DNA of 64,000 nucleotides from Acidovorax soli (GCF_014207955.1 NZ_JACHLK010000021.1:29555-93554); one strand, 5' to 3'; shown: positions 34,750 to 43,568, counted from the stretch's first letter. Notes: a model not told the origin generated them from the letters alone. Numbers and translations: made by a program.

Positions 34750-35787
34750 TCAAGGCGCCGGGTTGAAAGCGCCTGCGCCCAAGTCCACCGGCGCTGGGCG
34801 CGCAGATGCCGCGGTGCGGGCAACGCTGCCATTGGCGGACACCTGGGATGCCTGCTCCTGCACCACCGACACGGTACCCGTGTACGACCCGCCCCAGCCT
34901 TTGACGTTGTAGATGAAGACGTAGTAATTGCCTGCCCTGTCCACCCGGGTGGACACGGGCAGGCCGGTGCTGCAGTCCTGCTTGCGGCTCAGTTCGTCGA
35001 GCACGCAGATGCCGATGTCGGAGCTGGCCTGGGTCAGGCTGAGCCGGCTGCCCGCCTGCAGTTGCACCACCCCCTTGTAGTAGTGGCGGATGTTGTTCTC
35101 GAACGAGGTGGAGATGCGCGAGCCGTTGGTGAGCTGCTGCATGGGCTTGTTGTTGCCGTTGAACAGTTCCAGGTCGAACGCCAGGTTGCCCCCATTGCGC
35201 GGGCTGATGCGCACCGTGTGCACACCTGCCCGGGTGATGCGCCGTGCGGCGGAGATGACGCCGACGCCGGGCTCGCCGTCGTAGGTGACGATCACCTTGC
35301 CGTCGGGGTCGATCATTTCGTAGCGCCATTCCGCCGACTGGCGGGTGATGCCCAGCGATATCACATGGCCGGGCTGCAGCGTGGCCGTGGCGACAAACGG
35401 CGCGGCAGCAGTCGCGGAGAACGAGCGGGACGAGTTGTTGCCCGTGTAGCTGTTGCCATTGGCCATGTAGCTGATGGTGGCGGGCTGCGCCTCCACGCTG
35501 GTGAAGTTCTGGTCGCGGAAGACCACGCCGGCACCCGCATTGGCCTGGGCGCCGATCAGCCCGAAAGTCGCGTCCGCCGGGCGGAACTGGTAGCGCAGGG
35601 ACACTTCGTCCGCCGCGGTGAGCCCCAGGCCCTGGATGCGCGCACCATCGAGCCGGAAGGTGGTTTCGTCTTCCCAGGTGATGCCGGTCATGGAGAAATA
35701 CGGCGTGTATTGCGCGTACGCCGCCATGCAGGCGGTGGCCCCGAGAGCGATGGCCGCAGTCTTGCGAAACGAGGATGCCAGGTTCAC
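34750..35787 (-). CDS. Secreted protein with pre-peptidase-like beta domains
   Basis: The 345-residue protein is best started at GTG 35787, eight bases after AAAGG, which gives a typical signal peptide (SSFRKTAAIALGATACMAAYAQ). The upstream extension to 35940 is not leader-like. The mature protein shows repeated jelly-roll-like segments (ADEVSLRYQFRPADATFG; HTVRISPRNGGNLAFDLELF; NYYVFIYNVKGWGGSYTGTV), the last resembling bacterial pre-peptidase C-terminal (PPC) domains, and one Cys pair (ICVLDE, DCSTG). No protease domain is attached, so a binding or structural role is likelier. Confidence 0.7.
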   Translation of the reverse strand: MNLASSFRKTAAIALGATACMAAYAQYTPYFSMTGITWEDETTFRLDGARIQGLGLTAADEVSLRYQFRPADATFGLIGAQANAGAGVVFRDQNFTSVEAQPATISYMANGNSYTGNNSSRSFSATAAAPFVATATLQPGHVISLGITRQSAEWRYEMIDPDGKVIVTYDGEPGVGVISAARRITRAGVHTVRISPRNGGNLAFDLELFNGNNKPMQQLTNGSRISTSFENNIRHYYKGVVQLQAGSRLSLTQASSDIGICVLDELSRKQDCSTGLPVSTRVDRAGNYYVFIYNVKGWGGSYTGTVSVVQEQASQVSANGSVARTAASARPAPVDLGAGAFNPAP

Positions 35788-36199
35788 GAAAAATACCTTT
35801 CTCTGAAGTGGTGGATGGCCTGCCGGCATGGCCGGCTGGCAGCTGAACGGCGGTTGGCCCGTGCGGCCCTGTACCGCTGATGCGTGCGTTCCGGGCAATG
35901 CTGCGGGTGGTGTGCTGCGTGCACAGCCCTGGGGTGTCAAGCGGTGGGTGAAATGCCCGGCAACGAACCCGGCGACCCAGCTTTGCCCCCTGAAACCTCA
36001 CCCCAACGCAGTGCCTGGGCCGTCCCGAAAACATAGATTTACGCGACCCATGGAGCACGCCCGCAGGTTGGGCCACAGCGTTGCCAACGTCAACCCTACT
36101 GCGGAGGGGTTGACGCGAGTCAAGCAAACGTTGACCTTCATCAAGGCGCGCGGGCGGTGGTGTCCAGACAATGGCCCCATCGTCCAGCGGAGCTTTCCC
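35788..36199. other. Divergent intergenic region with an inverted repeat
   Basis: This 412-base gap separates the divergent secreted-protein and chemoreceptor genes. An inverted repeat, GTCAACCC...GGGTTGAC (36089-36114, ten-base spacer), followed by further GTTGAC copies, lies about 90 bases before the chemoreceptor start and could be an operator. No gene is seen. Confidence 0.45.
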
Positions 36200-37861
36200 A
36201 TGCGCCAGAACCTGCCAGTCACCGGACAGGAGTATCCCGTCCCCAAGGGCCAGACCCTTGTCTCCACCACCGACACCAAGGGCCGCATCACCCACTGCAA
36301 CGCGGCCTTCGTGGCGGTCAGCGGCTACACGCGCGAAGAGCTGCTGGGCCAGCCGCACAACCTGATCCGCCACCCCGACATGCCCGAGGAGGCCTTCCGC
36401 GACATGTGGGCCACCATCGCCTCGGGCCGGCCCTGGTCGGCCCCCGTGAAGAACCGGCGCAAGAACGGCGACCACTACTGGGTGATGGCCAACGCCACGC
36501 CGCTGCTGCACAACGGCCAGCCCGTGGGCTACATGTCGGTGCGCACCGAGGCCACGCGCGCGCAGATCGAGGCGGCCGAGCAGCTGTACGCCGCCATGCG
36601 CCAGGAAAAGCAGGCCGGGCAGCGCGTGCACGGGTTGAGCGCCGGGCGCGTGCTGCGCCACACGCTGGCCGGGCGCGCGGCGCACGGGCTGGCCACGCTG
36701 GGCTTGTCGACCCGCCTTGCCCTGGCGCTGGTTGTGCTGCTGGTGGCTTCGCTCGCGGCCAGCATGCTGCAGCTGCTGCCACCCGGCACGGCGGGGTGGG
36801 CCCTGCTGCAGCTGGCACTGTTCGGCGCGGCCTGGTGGTACCTGGCGCGGCAGCTGGTGCGGCCCATCGCAGGGCTCACGCTGGCGGCCAACCGGGTGGC
36901 GGCCGGGGACCTGACGGCCACTGTGCGCCGCAGCCGCAACGACGAGTTGGGCGACCTGGAGCAGGCGCTGGGCCAGTTGTCCTTCAACCTCTGCGCCATC
37001 GTGCGCGATGCCCGTGACGAGAGCGAATCCATGCGCCTGGGCGCACAGGAGATCGCCCAGGGCAACCTGGACCTGTCGGCACGCACCGAGTCGCAGGCCT
37101 CCAGCCTGGAGCAGACCGCCGCCGCCATGGAAGAGATCACCGGCACCGTGCGCCAGAGTGCCGACGCGGCCCGCCAGGCCACCGGCCTCGCGGCCCAGGC
37201 CAGCGCAGCCGCCGACCGCAGCCACGACGCCGTGGACAGCCTGGGCCAGACCATGCGCGACATCGAGGCCGACTCCACGCGCATCGGCGAAATCACCCAG
37301 GTGATCGACTCCATCGCCTTCCAGACCAACATCCTGGCACTCAACGCATCGGTCGAGGCCGCCCGCGCCGGCGAGCAAGGCCGCGGCTTTGCCGTGGTGG
37401 CCGGCGAAGTGCGCGCCCTGGCCCAGCGCAGCGCCCAGGCGGCGCGCGAGATCAAGGGCCTGATCGACCAGTCGGCCCACCGCGTGGAGCAAGGCCAGCA
37501 GCGCACCCAGGCGGCCCGCGCCACCATGGCCGAGGTGGTCGAAGGCGTGCGCCGCGTGAGCGCCATCGTCGGCGAGATCAGCCACGCCAGCCAGGAGCAG
37601 CTGGCCGGCATCTCCGAGGTCAACACCGCCGTGGGCCAGCTCGACACCATCACCCAGGACAACGCGGCCCTGGTGGAGCAGGTGGCGGCCGCGGCGCAGG
37701 GGCTCACGCGCACGGCGGGGGCGGTGACGGAGGCGGTGCAGGTGTTTCGGCTGGAGGCGGGGGTTTCATCGGCGCGGGCCGCGGTGCCGGCGTCGGCGCA
37801 GGTTCAGCAGCGTACCAAGGCGGCTGTGCAGTCTCGCGGCAGGGCATTGACGGCGGTGTGA
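36200..37861 (+). CDS. PAS-HAMP methyl-accepting chemotaxis protein (Aer-like)
   Basis: The 553-residue protein has an N-terminal PAS domain without a signal peptide (LVSTTDTKGRITHCN; NLIRHPDMPEEAFRDMW; YWVMANATPLL), as in the aerotaxis receptor Aer, where PAS binds FAD. A membrane anchor follows (LALALVVLLVASLAAS and WALLQLALFGAAWWYL, about residues 172-217), then HAMP and a signalling domain with the conserved hairpin tip IAFQTNILALNASVEAARAG and GFAVVAGEVRALAQRSAQAA. It couples to CheA/CheW. The start at 36200 follows GCGGAGC. Redox or energy sensing is inferred from the PAS position. Confidence 0.92.
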   Translation: MRQNLPVTGQEYPVPKGQTLVSTTDTKGRITHCNAAFVAVSGYTREELLGQPHNLIRHPDMPEEAFRDMWATIASGRPWSAPVKNRRKNGDHYWVMANATPLLHNGQPVGYMSVRTEATRAQIEAAEQLYAAMRQEKQAGQRVHGLSAGRVLRHTLAGRAAHGLATLGLSTRLALALVVLLVASLAASMLQLLPPGTAGWALLQLALFGAAWWYLARQLVRPIAGLTLAANRVAAGDLTATVRRSRNDELGDLEQALGQLSFNLCAIVRDARDESESMRLGAQEIAQGNLDLSARTESQASSLEQTAAAMEEITGTVRQSADAARQATGLAAQASAAADRSHDAVDSLGQTMRDIEADSTRIGEITQVIDSIAFQTNILALNASVEAARAGEQGRGFAVVAGEVRALAQRSAQAAREIKGLIDQSAHRVEQGQQRTQAARATMAEVVEGVRRVSAIVGEISHASQEQLAGISEVNTAVGQLDTITQDNAALVEQVAAAAQGLTRTAGAVTEAVQVFRLEAGVSSARAAVPASAQVQQRTKAAVQSRGRALTAV

Positions 37862-37889
37862 TGCCAAACTTCAGCCGTCACCACCGTGC

Positions 37890-38747
37890 TCAGCCACCAA
37901 TCGGCCCCAGAAAACCGCTGCGGTAACCCGCAATGAATGCGCGCATCCGCTGCGCATCACCACCCACTGCCAGTTGGCTGCGCACTCGCAAAAGCGCGTC
38001 CAGCATTTGTTCAGGGTCAGCAAGAATGGCACGCACCTGCTGAGCGGTTCCCTGACTGCACAGCATTGCAGCGTCCTTGCCGAGCAACGCCGCGCCGGCC
38101 AGGTCGGGGTCGTGGCGGGCCATCTCCAGCAGCGCCGCCTCTTCTTCGTAGAGCCGGTCCATATTGCCGGCATTGGCATAGGTCTGCGCCAACGCAAGGA
38201 AGTCGGTGGCATCCTTGTTGTTTTCGCGACCCCGGTCACGCCAGGCCAGCAGCTTGAGCACCGACAACGAGGGCAGCGTGCACACATGCATCGCCAGCCC
38301 CGCCCCCAGATCCACCAGCTCCGCGCTGTCCAGCCCCTCCCTGAACCCGGCCACGTTGAGCACCACATCGTGACCGGGCGGCCAGGTGATGGTCTGGTCG
38401 TTTCCGGCAACGCCCCCGAAAGGAATGAGATCCAATGGAATTCCACGGGGACGCAGGTAGTGCATCCGGTGGGACATGCCGTGCACCTCGAAGAACGCAC
38501 CCGTCGCGGCAAGGCGGTCCTTCAGCGCGGCAAAGCGCTCCCAGCGGTCGATGTACAGGCCAATGTCCACGTCGCGGGTGGCCCTGCGCACGGCCTGCCC
38601 GTGCACGTGCGTGAGCAGGATGTCCCGGGCCATGGCCCCGCCCACGAACACCTCGATGCCCAGCGCCTGCGTAGCCGCTTTGGCATGCGCAAGAATCGCA
38701 TGCAGGCCCGGGTCGATGGGACGATCGGCAAGGACTCTAAGCACCAT
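37890..38747 (-). CDS. AbiEii-like nucleotidyltransferase (putative type IV toxin)
   Basis: The 285-residue protein has the nucleotidyltransferase core VFVGGAMARDILLTH then RATRDVDIGLYI: GG followed by DxD (D-V-D), the metal-binding pair of the AbiEii/AbiGii and MNT-like superfamily. A third acidic residue lies in PLDLIPFGG. Helical C-terminal sequence follows. In AbiE systems this enzyme is a toxin held in check by AbiEi, and some members modify tRNA. Its start overlaps the end of the upstream regulator-like gene by 11 bases, so both are translated from one message. The pair borders the prophage. Confidence 0.75.
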   Translation of the reverse strand: MVLRVLADRPIDPGLHAILAHAKAATQALGIEVFVGGAMARDILLTHVHGQAVRRATRDVDIGLYIDRWERFAALKDRLAATGAFFEVHGMSHRMHYLRPRGIPLDLIPFGGVAGNDQTITWPPGHDVVLNVAGFREGLDSAELVDLGAGLAMHVCTLPSLSVLKLLAWRDRGRENNKDATDFLALAQTYANAGNMDRLYEEEAALLEMARHDPDLAGAALLGKDAAMLCSQGTAQQVRAILADPEQMLDALLRVRSQLAVGGDAQRMRAFIAGYRSGFLGPIGG

Positions 38748-39780
38748 TCTTGAGCCGCTCCAGCACCATGCCCGCCACTTCCACACTGCGGCCTTCATTG
38801 CTGGCCATCAGGTCGGCGTAGACCAGCAGCAAGGGTGCCGCGGCGGGCACCCGTACTGTCGCATCCTCTTGGTCCGCACGGCGCCAGAAGGCATCCAGCA
38901 CTTCGACAGGCCCGTCAGGGTCTGGGCGCAGGCGGTGCTTGCGCAGCAACTGGCCACGCTCCATCCAGCTGTAAATGCATGCGCTGGCCGGGTTGATATA
39001 GCCCGTGATCGCGGCGGCCGCCACTTCGCCGCCCAGCGCCACCTCAGGTTCATCGGTGAGCAGGCTGCTCTCCTGCCAATCCGATTGCACTGGGGTGTAC
39101 CGCTGCGGCTTGAGCTTTCCCCGCAGCGAAATCGGGTACTGCCGCGCCCACTCCCTCTGCAGCGTCTCCCTGTTCGCCAGGCGCCGCTGCCGCGCCTCGC
39201 CAGCGATGAAGCCCAGGGCCGCCAGCTCCTCGATGGCATTCGACGCCGATCCCAATGCGGCACCGGCCGCCTCTGCAATGGCCCGCACCGGCTGCTGCGC
39301 CAGGCCCTCGACCGTGAGCAGCGCAAAGATCACCCGCAAGGTGCTGGCCTTGCGCAGGGCGGATTGGTCCGAGGGAGTGCGAGGCGCTTTGGGGCGCGGC
39401 TTGCCGGTGATGAACACATGCACTCCTGGCAGATCAAGATGCACATTGCCCGCAGTGTCCAGGAAGTTGATCCCTGTGCGCTGGCACTCCAACGCCAGAT
39501 TGGGCGGCACGTAGGACGTGATCAAGAGCCACTGCGACCTTTTGGGCTCTTTGAGCTGTTGAGGCCCTTTGGGCTCTTTCTCCATCCGGTACCAGAGCAG
39601 GCTGTTGTGCTCAACGGGACGCACCTGCACCGCAAACGGACCGAGGTCCCGTCCCTGCCAGCCGAGTTGCACGGTTGCGTCAACCCCATTGACTTTGGCG
39701 CCCCGCAAAATCAGAACCTTGCCTTGCAGGACTGGCATCGCAGCATCCAGAGCTTGCTCAATCACCGCCATTTTGTTCAT
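38737..39780 (-). CDS. AbiEi-like antitoxin/transcriptional regulator
   Basis: The 347-residue protein matches the architecture of type IV AbiEi-family antitoxins: a nuclease-like N-terminal half (LILRGAKVNGVDATVQLGWQ; LLITSYVPPNLALECQRTGI; NFLDTAGNVHLDLPG) and a winged-helix segment (VRAIAEAAGAALGSASNAIE, then ELAALGFI). It is followed by the nucleotidyltransferase gene with an 11-base overlap. An inverted repeat and direct repeats of TGTTCATTTTTT in front of the start provide a likely autoregulatory operator. Assignment as antitoxin rests on the pairing and fold pattern. Confidence 0.72.
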   Translation of the reverse strand: MNKMAVIEQALDAAMPVLQGKVLILRGAKVNGVDATVQLGWQGRDLGPFAVQVRPVEHNSLLWYRMEKEPKGPQQLKEPKRSQWLLITSYVPPNLALECQRTGINFLDTAGNVHLDLPGVHVFITGKPRPKAPRTPSDQSALRKASTLRVIFALLTVEGLAQQPVRAIAEAAGAALGSASNAIEELAALGFIAGEARQRRLANRETLQREWARQYPISLRGKLKPQRYTPVQSDWQESSLLTDEPEVALGGEVAAAAITGYINPASACIYSWMERGQLLRKHRLRPDPDGPVEVLDAFWRRADQEDATVRVPAAAPLLLVYADLMASNEGRSVEVAGMVLERLKNGA

Positions 39781-39790
39781 TTTTTAAAAA

Positions 39791-39809
39791 TGTTCATTTT
39801 TTGTGAACA
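39791..39809 (-). promoter_or_regulatory. Operator-like inverted repeat upstream of the AbiE-like pair
   Basis: TGTTCA-N7-TGAACA lies 10 bases before the AbiEi-like start, and the half-site with its T-run (TGTTCATTTTTT) is repeated over the start codon itself. This AT-rich patch stands out against its GC-rich surroundings. Confidence 0.6.
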
Positions 39810-39886
39810 TCAATAATAAACGAACAAATCCAAGCAGAACAGCAGCATCGGACAGGCAGCCGATGCTCCTTGCGCCGCCCAGGCTC

Positions 39887-40636
39887 CTAATACCCCCCTC
39901 GCCTCCCCCCATACCCCGCAGACCTGCCCCCCAAGGTCGAGCCCCGCGGCTCCACCACCGCAAACCGCAACATCATCACGCCATACCGCGTCGCACTCTG
40001 CAGGTCATCGCGAATCTTCACGATCAAGCCATCCTTGCGGTGGTACAGCCGCCACTCCTCCAGCCAGTCGCCACAGGTGCCAAAAACCTTGAAGCGCCCC
40101 GTCTGCATGCGCGTGAGCAGCTCGCTGATACCCGCCTCCAGCCCGTTGCTGCCGTCCTCGAACGTGGCGCGCTCGGGCAGCAGGTTCACGCCCAGGGCGC
40201 GGTACTGGCCGGCGAGCTGCTCGCCGCTGCCCTTGTCGTGCTGCAGCCCGTCGTGCGGCCAGGCCACGGGCATCCAGCGGCCGCGCGCGGCGATCAGCGG
40301 TGCCTGCATGGCCACGCTGGTCTCGCGCACGCGGAAGGTGTCGTACACGTAGACGGTGTCGGTGTCGCGGTCCCACGCCAGCCAGGCGGCCGCGGCCGGG
40401 TGGTCCCAGCCGAAGTCCAGGCCCACGATGCGCGGCCAGTGCGGCGGCAGCGCGAAGGGGGCGATCACGATGGACTCCTCGGCCACGGGGAAGACCTTGC
40501 CCGAACCGAGCACGGGCACGCCGTTCATGCGCGCCTCGCGCTCGTGCAGCGGAAAGCTCTCGGCCAGCTCGCGCCGGGTCTTGTCGTCGAGGTGGGGGAC
40601 ATCGTTCCAGCCGGCCTGGATGATGGCTTTGCTCAT
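39887..40636 (-). pseudogene. terL: Terminase large subunit, C-terminal nuclease part
   Basis: The 249-residue frame starts MSKAIIQAGWNDVPHLDDKT and continues EREARMNGVPVLGSGKVFP, the linker region of phage large terminases. The nuclease domain follows with GLDFGWDHPAAAAWLAWD (first catalytic Asp region), HDGLQHDKGSG and a Tyr/Gly-rich tail. The matching ATPase half lies 1.39 kb upstream at 42026-42760. The fragment has its own ATG and a GGAG ribosome-binding site, so it could still be translated. It is annotated as part of a split gene; complementation between halves is possible but unproven. Confidence 0.8.
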
Positions 40637-40721
40637 GGTGGTCTCCAGAGAATTGCAAAGTGGGTCGACGGTGTTTGCCTGCCTTTGGATCACACGCCGA
40701 TTACAGGCAGTGCGCAGGTCT

Positions 40722-40767
40722 ATTCATAGATTTGCAAAAAAAACCGATTCCACTAATATCTATGAAT
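40722..40767 (+). promoter_or_regulatory. Promoter and 10-bp inverted-repeat operator of the HipB-like gene
   Basis: ATTCATAGAT (40722-40731) and ATCTATGAAT (40758-40767) form perfect arms that bracket TTGCAA (40732-40737), a 16-base spacer and TAATAT (40754-40759). The right arm overlaps the start codon at 40766, so repression by a dimer is easy to picture and the message would be nearly leaderless. Confidence 0.65.
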
Positions 40768-41350
40768 GCCCAGACAAAACGTACCTCACACGGAGCACCC
40801 ATCTGCAGTGCTGCGCGAGATCGAGCGGCTTGGCTTGAATATCGCCATCGCACGCAAGCGCAGGGGTGAGACACAGGGGCAGTGGGCCAGCAAGTTGGGC
40901 GTATCGCAGCCGACCATGGCGCGCATTGAGCGAGGCGACCCGTCCGTGGCCATGGCGTCATATGTGATGTGCATGTGGCTCATCAACCAGGCACAGGGGT
41001 TGGCCGACCTGGTGGCACCGCTGCAGGACCATGCGGCGCTGGAGCATGAGGTACGCAGGGTGCGTCAGCAAGGCAGGCCCCGTTCTGGAGCCAAGCGCGT
41101 AGCCCGACCTGCCTCCGCGTCCAAACCTGCGGCAAGAAAGAGTCAGAAGAGCCCCGCTGTAAAGCCTGCGCCAGCGGCACAGACCGCTGTAGATAGTTCT
41201 GCAGACAGGAAGGCATCGGCCCGCCACGAAATGGACTCGACCGATGCCATCCACCGGCTCGTCCGAGTCTCTGCAGCCAAAGGGAATGCGACAGCCCAAG
41301 GCCTTGCTGCGCTGATGCTGCCCAGGCATGACCTTGCAAAACCGCGTTGA
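40766..41350 (+). CDS. HipB-like XRE-family regulator, orphan, inside the split terminase gene
   Basis: The 194-residue protein has an XRE helix-turn-helix at about residues 23-80: LNIAIARKRRGETQGQWASK, LGVSQPTMARIERGDPSVAM, ending in ADLVAPLQDHAALEHEVRRV, which resembles HipB antitoxins of Burkholderiales. A basic Ala/Pro/Lys tail follows. No HipA kinase is nearby; instead the stop overlaps the next gene by 23 bases. A 10-base inverted repeat around the promoter suggests autoregulation. It lies on the strand opposite to the terminase halves and is probably cargo. Confidence 0.78.
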   Translation: MPRQNVPHTEHPSAVLREIERLGLNIAIARKRRGETQGQWASKLGVSQPTMARIERGDPSVAMASYVMCMWLINQAQGLADLVAPLQDHAALEHEVRRVRQQGRPRSGAKRVARPASASKPAARKSQKSPAVKPAPAAQTAVDSSADRKASARHEMDSTDAIHRLVRVSAAKGNATAQGLAALMLPRHDLAKPR

Positions 41351-41960
41351 TCCTTGGGGCCAACTGACAAACACCCCTGCGCGTGGAGCATGGCTGGGGA
41401 ACCGAGGGATTCTTCACAACGATCAACAGGAGATAGTCGCTCCATGGCGGCACAAGTCCTGGGTCACGTGCCAGCTTGAGTTCAAAGGCATCAAGCGAAA
41501 GCCATTCAGCCCGGGAAACTATTCCGAACTGTTCTTCCTTGATGAAGCGACTGCGTTGTCGGCCGGACACCGCCCATGTGCGCAGTGCCGCCGTGAAAGG
41601 TTCAATGAATTCAAATCGCTGTGGCAAGCGACCCTCGCAGACGATGCGGTAGCCTCCGGCACAACCGTGACAAGCATCGATAAGCAACTTCACAAGGAGC
41701 GTGCCGTTCGCGGCGGCGGCAAGCTCACGTTTCAATCACCGCTCGGCATGGTTCCGGATGGTGCCTTCATCGATCACAGCGGAGATGCCTTGCTGCTATG
41801 GCAAGGCCAGCTGCACAAGTGGTCGGCCCACGGCTACAGCAAAGCGGGCGTCGTGGTGGTCCCGTCGACCACCGTGACCGTCATCACCCCAGCGTCCATC
41901 ACCAAGGTGTTGGCGCTTGGCTTCAAGCCACAAGTACACGAATCCGCGTTGAGCCCGTAG
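41328..41960 (+). CDS. Conserved hypothetical protein with a CxxC motif, partner of the HipB-like regulator
   Basis: The 210-residue protein begins MTLQNRVDPWGQLTNTPARG and contains ELFFLDEATALSAGHRPCAQ followed by CRRERFNEFKSLW. This is a widespread but unnamed family in my memory, with a PCxxCRR motif that recalls the zinc-binding module of Ada-type proteins; that similarity is only short. It overlaps the HipB-like gene by 23 bases, implying coupled translation. Whether the two act as a toxin-antitoxin pair, a restriction-like module or unrelated cargo is open. Confidence 0.65.
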   Translation: MTLQNRVDPWGQLTNTPARGAWLGNRGILHNDQQEIVAPWRHKSWVTCQLEFKGIKRKPFSPGNYSELFFLDEATALSAGHRPCAQCRRERFNEFKSLWQATLADDAVASGTTVTSIDKQLHKERAVRGGGKLTFQSPLGMVPDGAFIDHSGDALLLWQGQLHKWSAHGYSKAGVVVVPSTTVTVITPASITKVLALGFKPQVHESALSP

Positions 41961-42025
41961 CCACCGAGGTCGCCACCCGCGGCGCCCGATGCCTTGGATT
42001 TGCGCTGCAGCATGTCCCCTGACGC

Positions 42026-42760
42026 TCACCCCGCCCCACCCACCACCACCCCCTTCGTCAAGAAATCCAGCACCACCTCCGTCGCCCCCTCCAGCGGCGT
42101 GAAGGTGATCGCAATGAGCCCCTGCGTGGTCGCCGTGCGCGTCAGGCACTCGCTGTAGACCGCAAGAGGTGGCTCCTCGTCCAGCCACACCCAGTGCCGC
42201 GCCGTGCCCTCGAAGGCCTTGCGGCCCTGGTCGTACGACTTGAAGCCGATGACCGACTCGCCCCCGCTCTGGTGGCGCACGCACAGGTAGTCGAGCGCGC
42301 CGTTGGCGCCGGCGCGCGGGCGGGCCTTGGCAATATCGTCGGCCGGCACCATGCCAGTACCAGGCTGGCCGGGCTGGCCATAGAGTTCGAGCTGCACGAT
42401 GTCGCGCGTGGTCTCCAGGCTCTTGCCGGCGGCCCAGGCCTGGATGGGGCCATCGAAGCGCCGCCCCTCCCACCAATGGGGGTAGCGCCCCGTGAGGTGC
42501 AGAGCCGTTTCGTAGGCCCCCGCAATGGTCTTGCCCACGCGGTTGCCGGCCATGAAGCAGCGCTCACGGTGCTCGGCTCCGGCGCGGAAGAAGGCCAGGT
42601 GCCGGCCGTACAGCGCGCGGCGCAGAGGGCCTTCGTCCTGGAAAAAGCGGCGCATGCGCCAACCTGCGAGCCGCTCGCGCAGCAAAGCCTCGATCGCCGC
42701 GATCTCTTCGAGCGTGGCGCCGGCCAGAGCGTCGGGAAGGGCGGGCAGCTCAGCGGGCAC
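42026..42760 (-). pseudogene. terL: Terminase large subunit, N-terminal ATPase part
   Basis: The 244-residue frame holds the packaging ATPase: Walker A CFMAGNRVGKT (G72-T78), an adenine-contact and DNA-translocation region, Walker B HWVWLDEEPP and coupling motif LIAITFTPLEGATEVVLDFL. After VLDFL the sequence becomes TKGVVVGGAG and stops, where intact homologues would continue into the nuclease linker. The nuclease half lies at 39887-40636 beyond a 1.39-kb insert. The start overlaps the small terminase gene by 11 bases, the normal arrangement. Confidence 0.85.
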
Positions 42761-43244
42761 TGTGCGGCTTCTCCTTGATCGACTTCACCTGCTCCAGCGC
42801 GGCCAACATGCCTTCGGCGCGCTCAGCGGGCATCTGCGCCAGGGCCTTGCGCAGCGGGTCCGGGGCATCGTCGCCAGCCTTCTTGGCGAACATGCCAAGG
42901 TGCGTTCCCAACAGGTCCAGGGCCTTGAGCTTTTCGGGCGACTTGAACTTCTTGCCCAGCTCCAGCTGGCCGCCCGGGCCGATCTCCACCACCTCGATGG
43001 AGGCGATGGCGGCGGCCGTGGCGCCGTCGAGCTCCTGCACGCGCTTCAGGCTGCCATCGCCGTTGAAGAGCTTGCGGATGTCGAAGAAGGCTATGCCCGC
43101 CAGCTCGCGCAGCACCATGGCCGGCGTCACGCCGTCCGCGGGCTCACCCGCGCCCACGCCCTCGCGCGGCTCTACTGGTTTGGCCGGGCAGGCGCCAGCC
43201 GCAGGCACCGCCAGCAAGTGCGGCACGGTCTTGCCGCCACTCAT
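42750..43244 (-). CDS. terS: Terminase small subunit
   Basis: The 164-residue protein has the terminase_2-like core TPAMVLRELAGIAFFDIRKL, FNGDGSLKRVQELD, ASIEVVEIGPG, then KLKALDLLGTHLGMF, which are typical of phage small terminases that recognise the packaging site and assemble as a ring. A Pro/Ala-rich N-terminus precedes it. It overlaps the large-subunit ATPase gene by 11 bases and the upstream small gene by four, so the packaging genes form one translation unit. Confidence 0.85.
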   Translation of the reverse strand: MSGGKTVPHLLAVPAAGACPAKPVEPREGVGAGEPADGVTPAMVLRELAGIAFFDIRKLFNGDGSLKRVQELDGATAAAIASIEVVEIGPGGQLELGKKFKSPEKLKALDLLGTHLGMFAKKAGDDAPDPLRKALAQMPAERAEGMLAALEQVKSIKEKPHSAR

Positions 43245-43546
43245 CGTGCCGCCCCGCGCACCAGGCGCTCCATGGCCGCAATCACGCGCAGGCGGTCGGC
43301 ATCGTGCAGACACTCGCCGCGCAGCCAGTCGGCTGGGAAGAGCACGTTCACCGCGCTCACCGCGGCATAGGGCACCTGCGCGCGCGCAGCCTTGAGGAGG
43401 GCCGTGGCGCTGCCCAGCGGGTGCAGGTCGCCACGCAGGTAGACCATGCCCGACGCCGTCACACCCGCGTGCAAAGGGGCTGCGCCCGGGGCCTGCAGCT
43501 CGATGAGGTGCAGGTCTTCCTGGCTGTGGTCTTCAACAAAGTCCAT
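43241..43546 (-). CDS. Small phage protein of unknown function
   Basis: The 101-residue protein (MDFVEDHSQEDLHLIELQAP; GVTASGMVYLRGDLHPLGSA; NVLFPADWLRGECLHDADRL) is soluble and has no family I can name. A good CAGGAG ribosome-binding site lies ahead of the ATG at 43546. Its stop overlaps the small terminase start (ATGA), so it belongs to the packaging operon and may assist it. Confidence 0.65.
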   Translation of the reverse strand: MDFVEDHSQEDLHLIELQAPGAAPLHAGVTASGMVYLRGDLHPLGSATALLKAARAQVPYAAVSAVNVLFPADWLRGECLHDADRLRVIAAMERLVRGAAR

Positions 43547-43568
43547 GGGCAAGTCTCCTGGTGGGCAA

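Noticed and set aside
34628..37585. A 985-codon minus-strand frame across the chemoreceptor locus
   Set aside because: It is antisense to an intact PAS-HAMP chemoreceptor and out of frame with the secreted-protein gene; the composition is typical of a GC-bias artefact.
40766..41960. A complete HipBA toxin-antitoxin system
   Set aside because: The regulator resembles HipB, but the partner has no HipA kinase features and is about half the length of HipA.
40637..42026. An intein or group I intron as the cause of the terminase split
   Set aside because: The insert genes are on the opposite strand, the halves have their own stop and start codons, and no intein splice motifs or homing endonuclease motif were seen.
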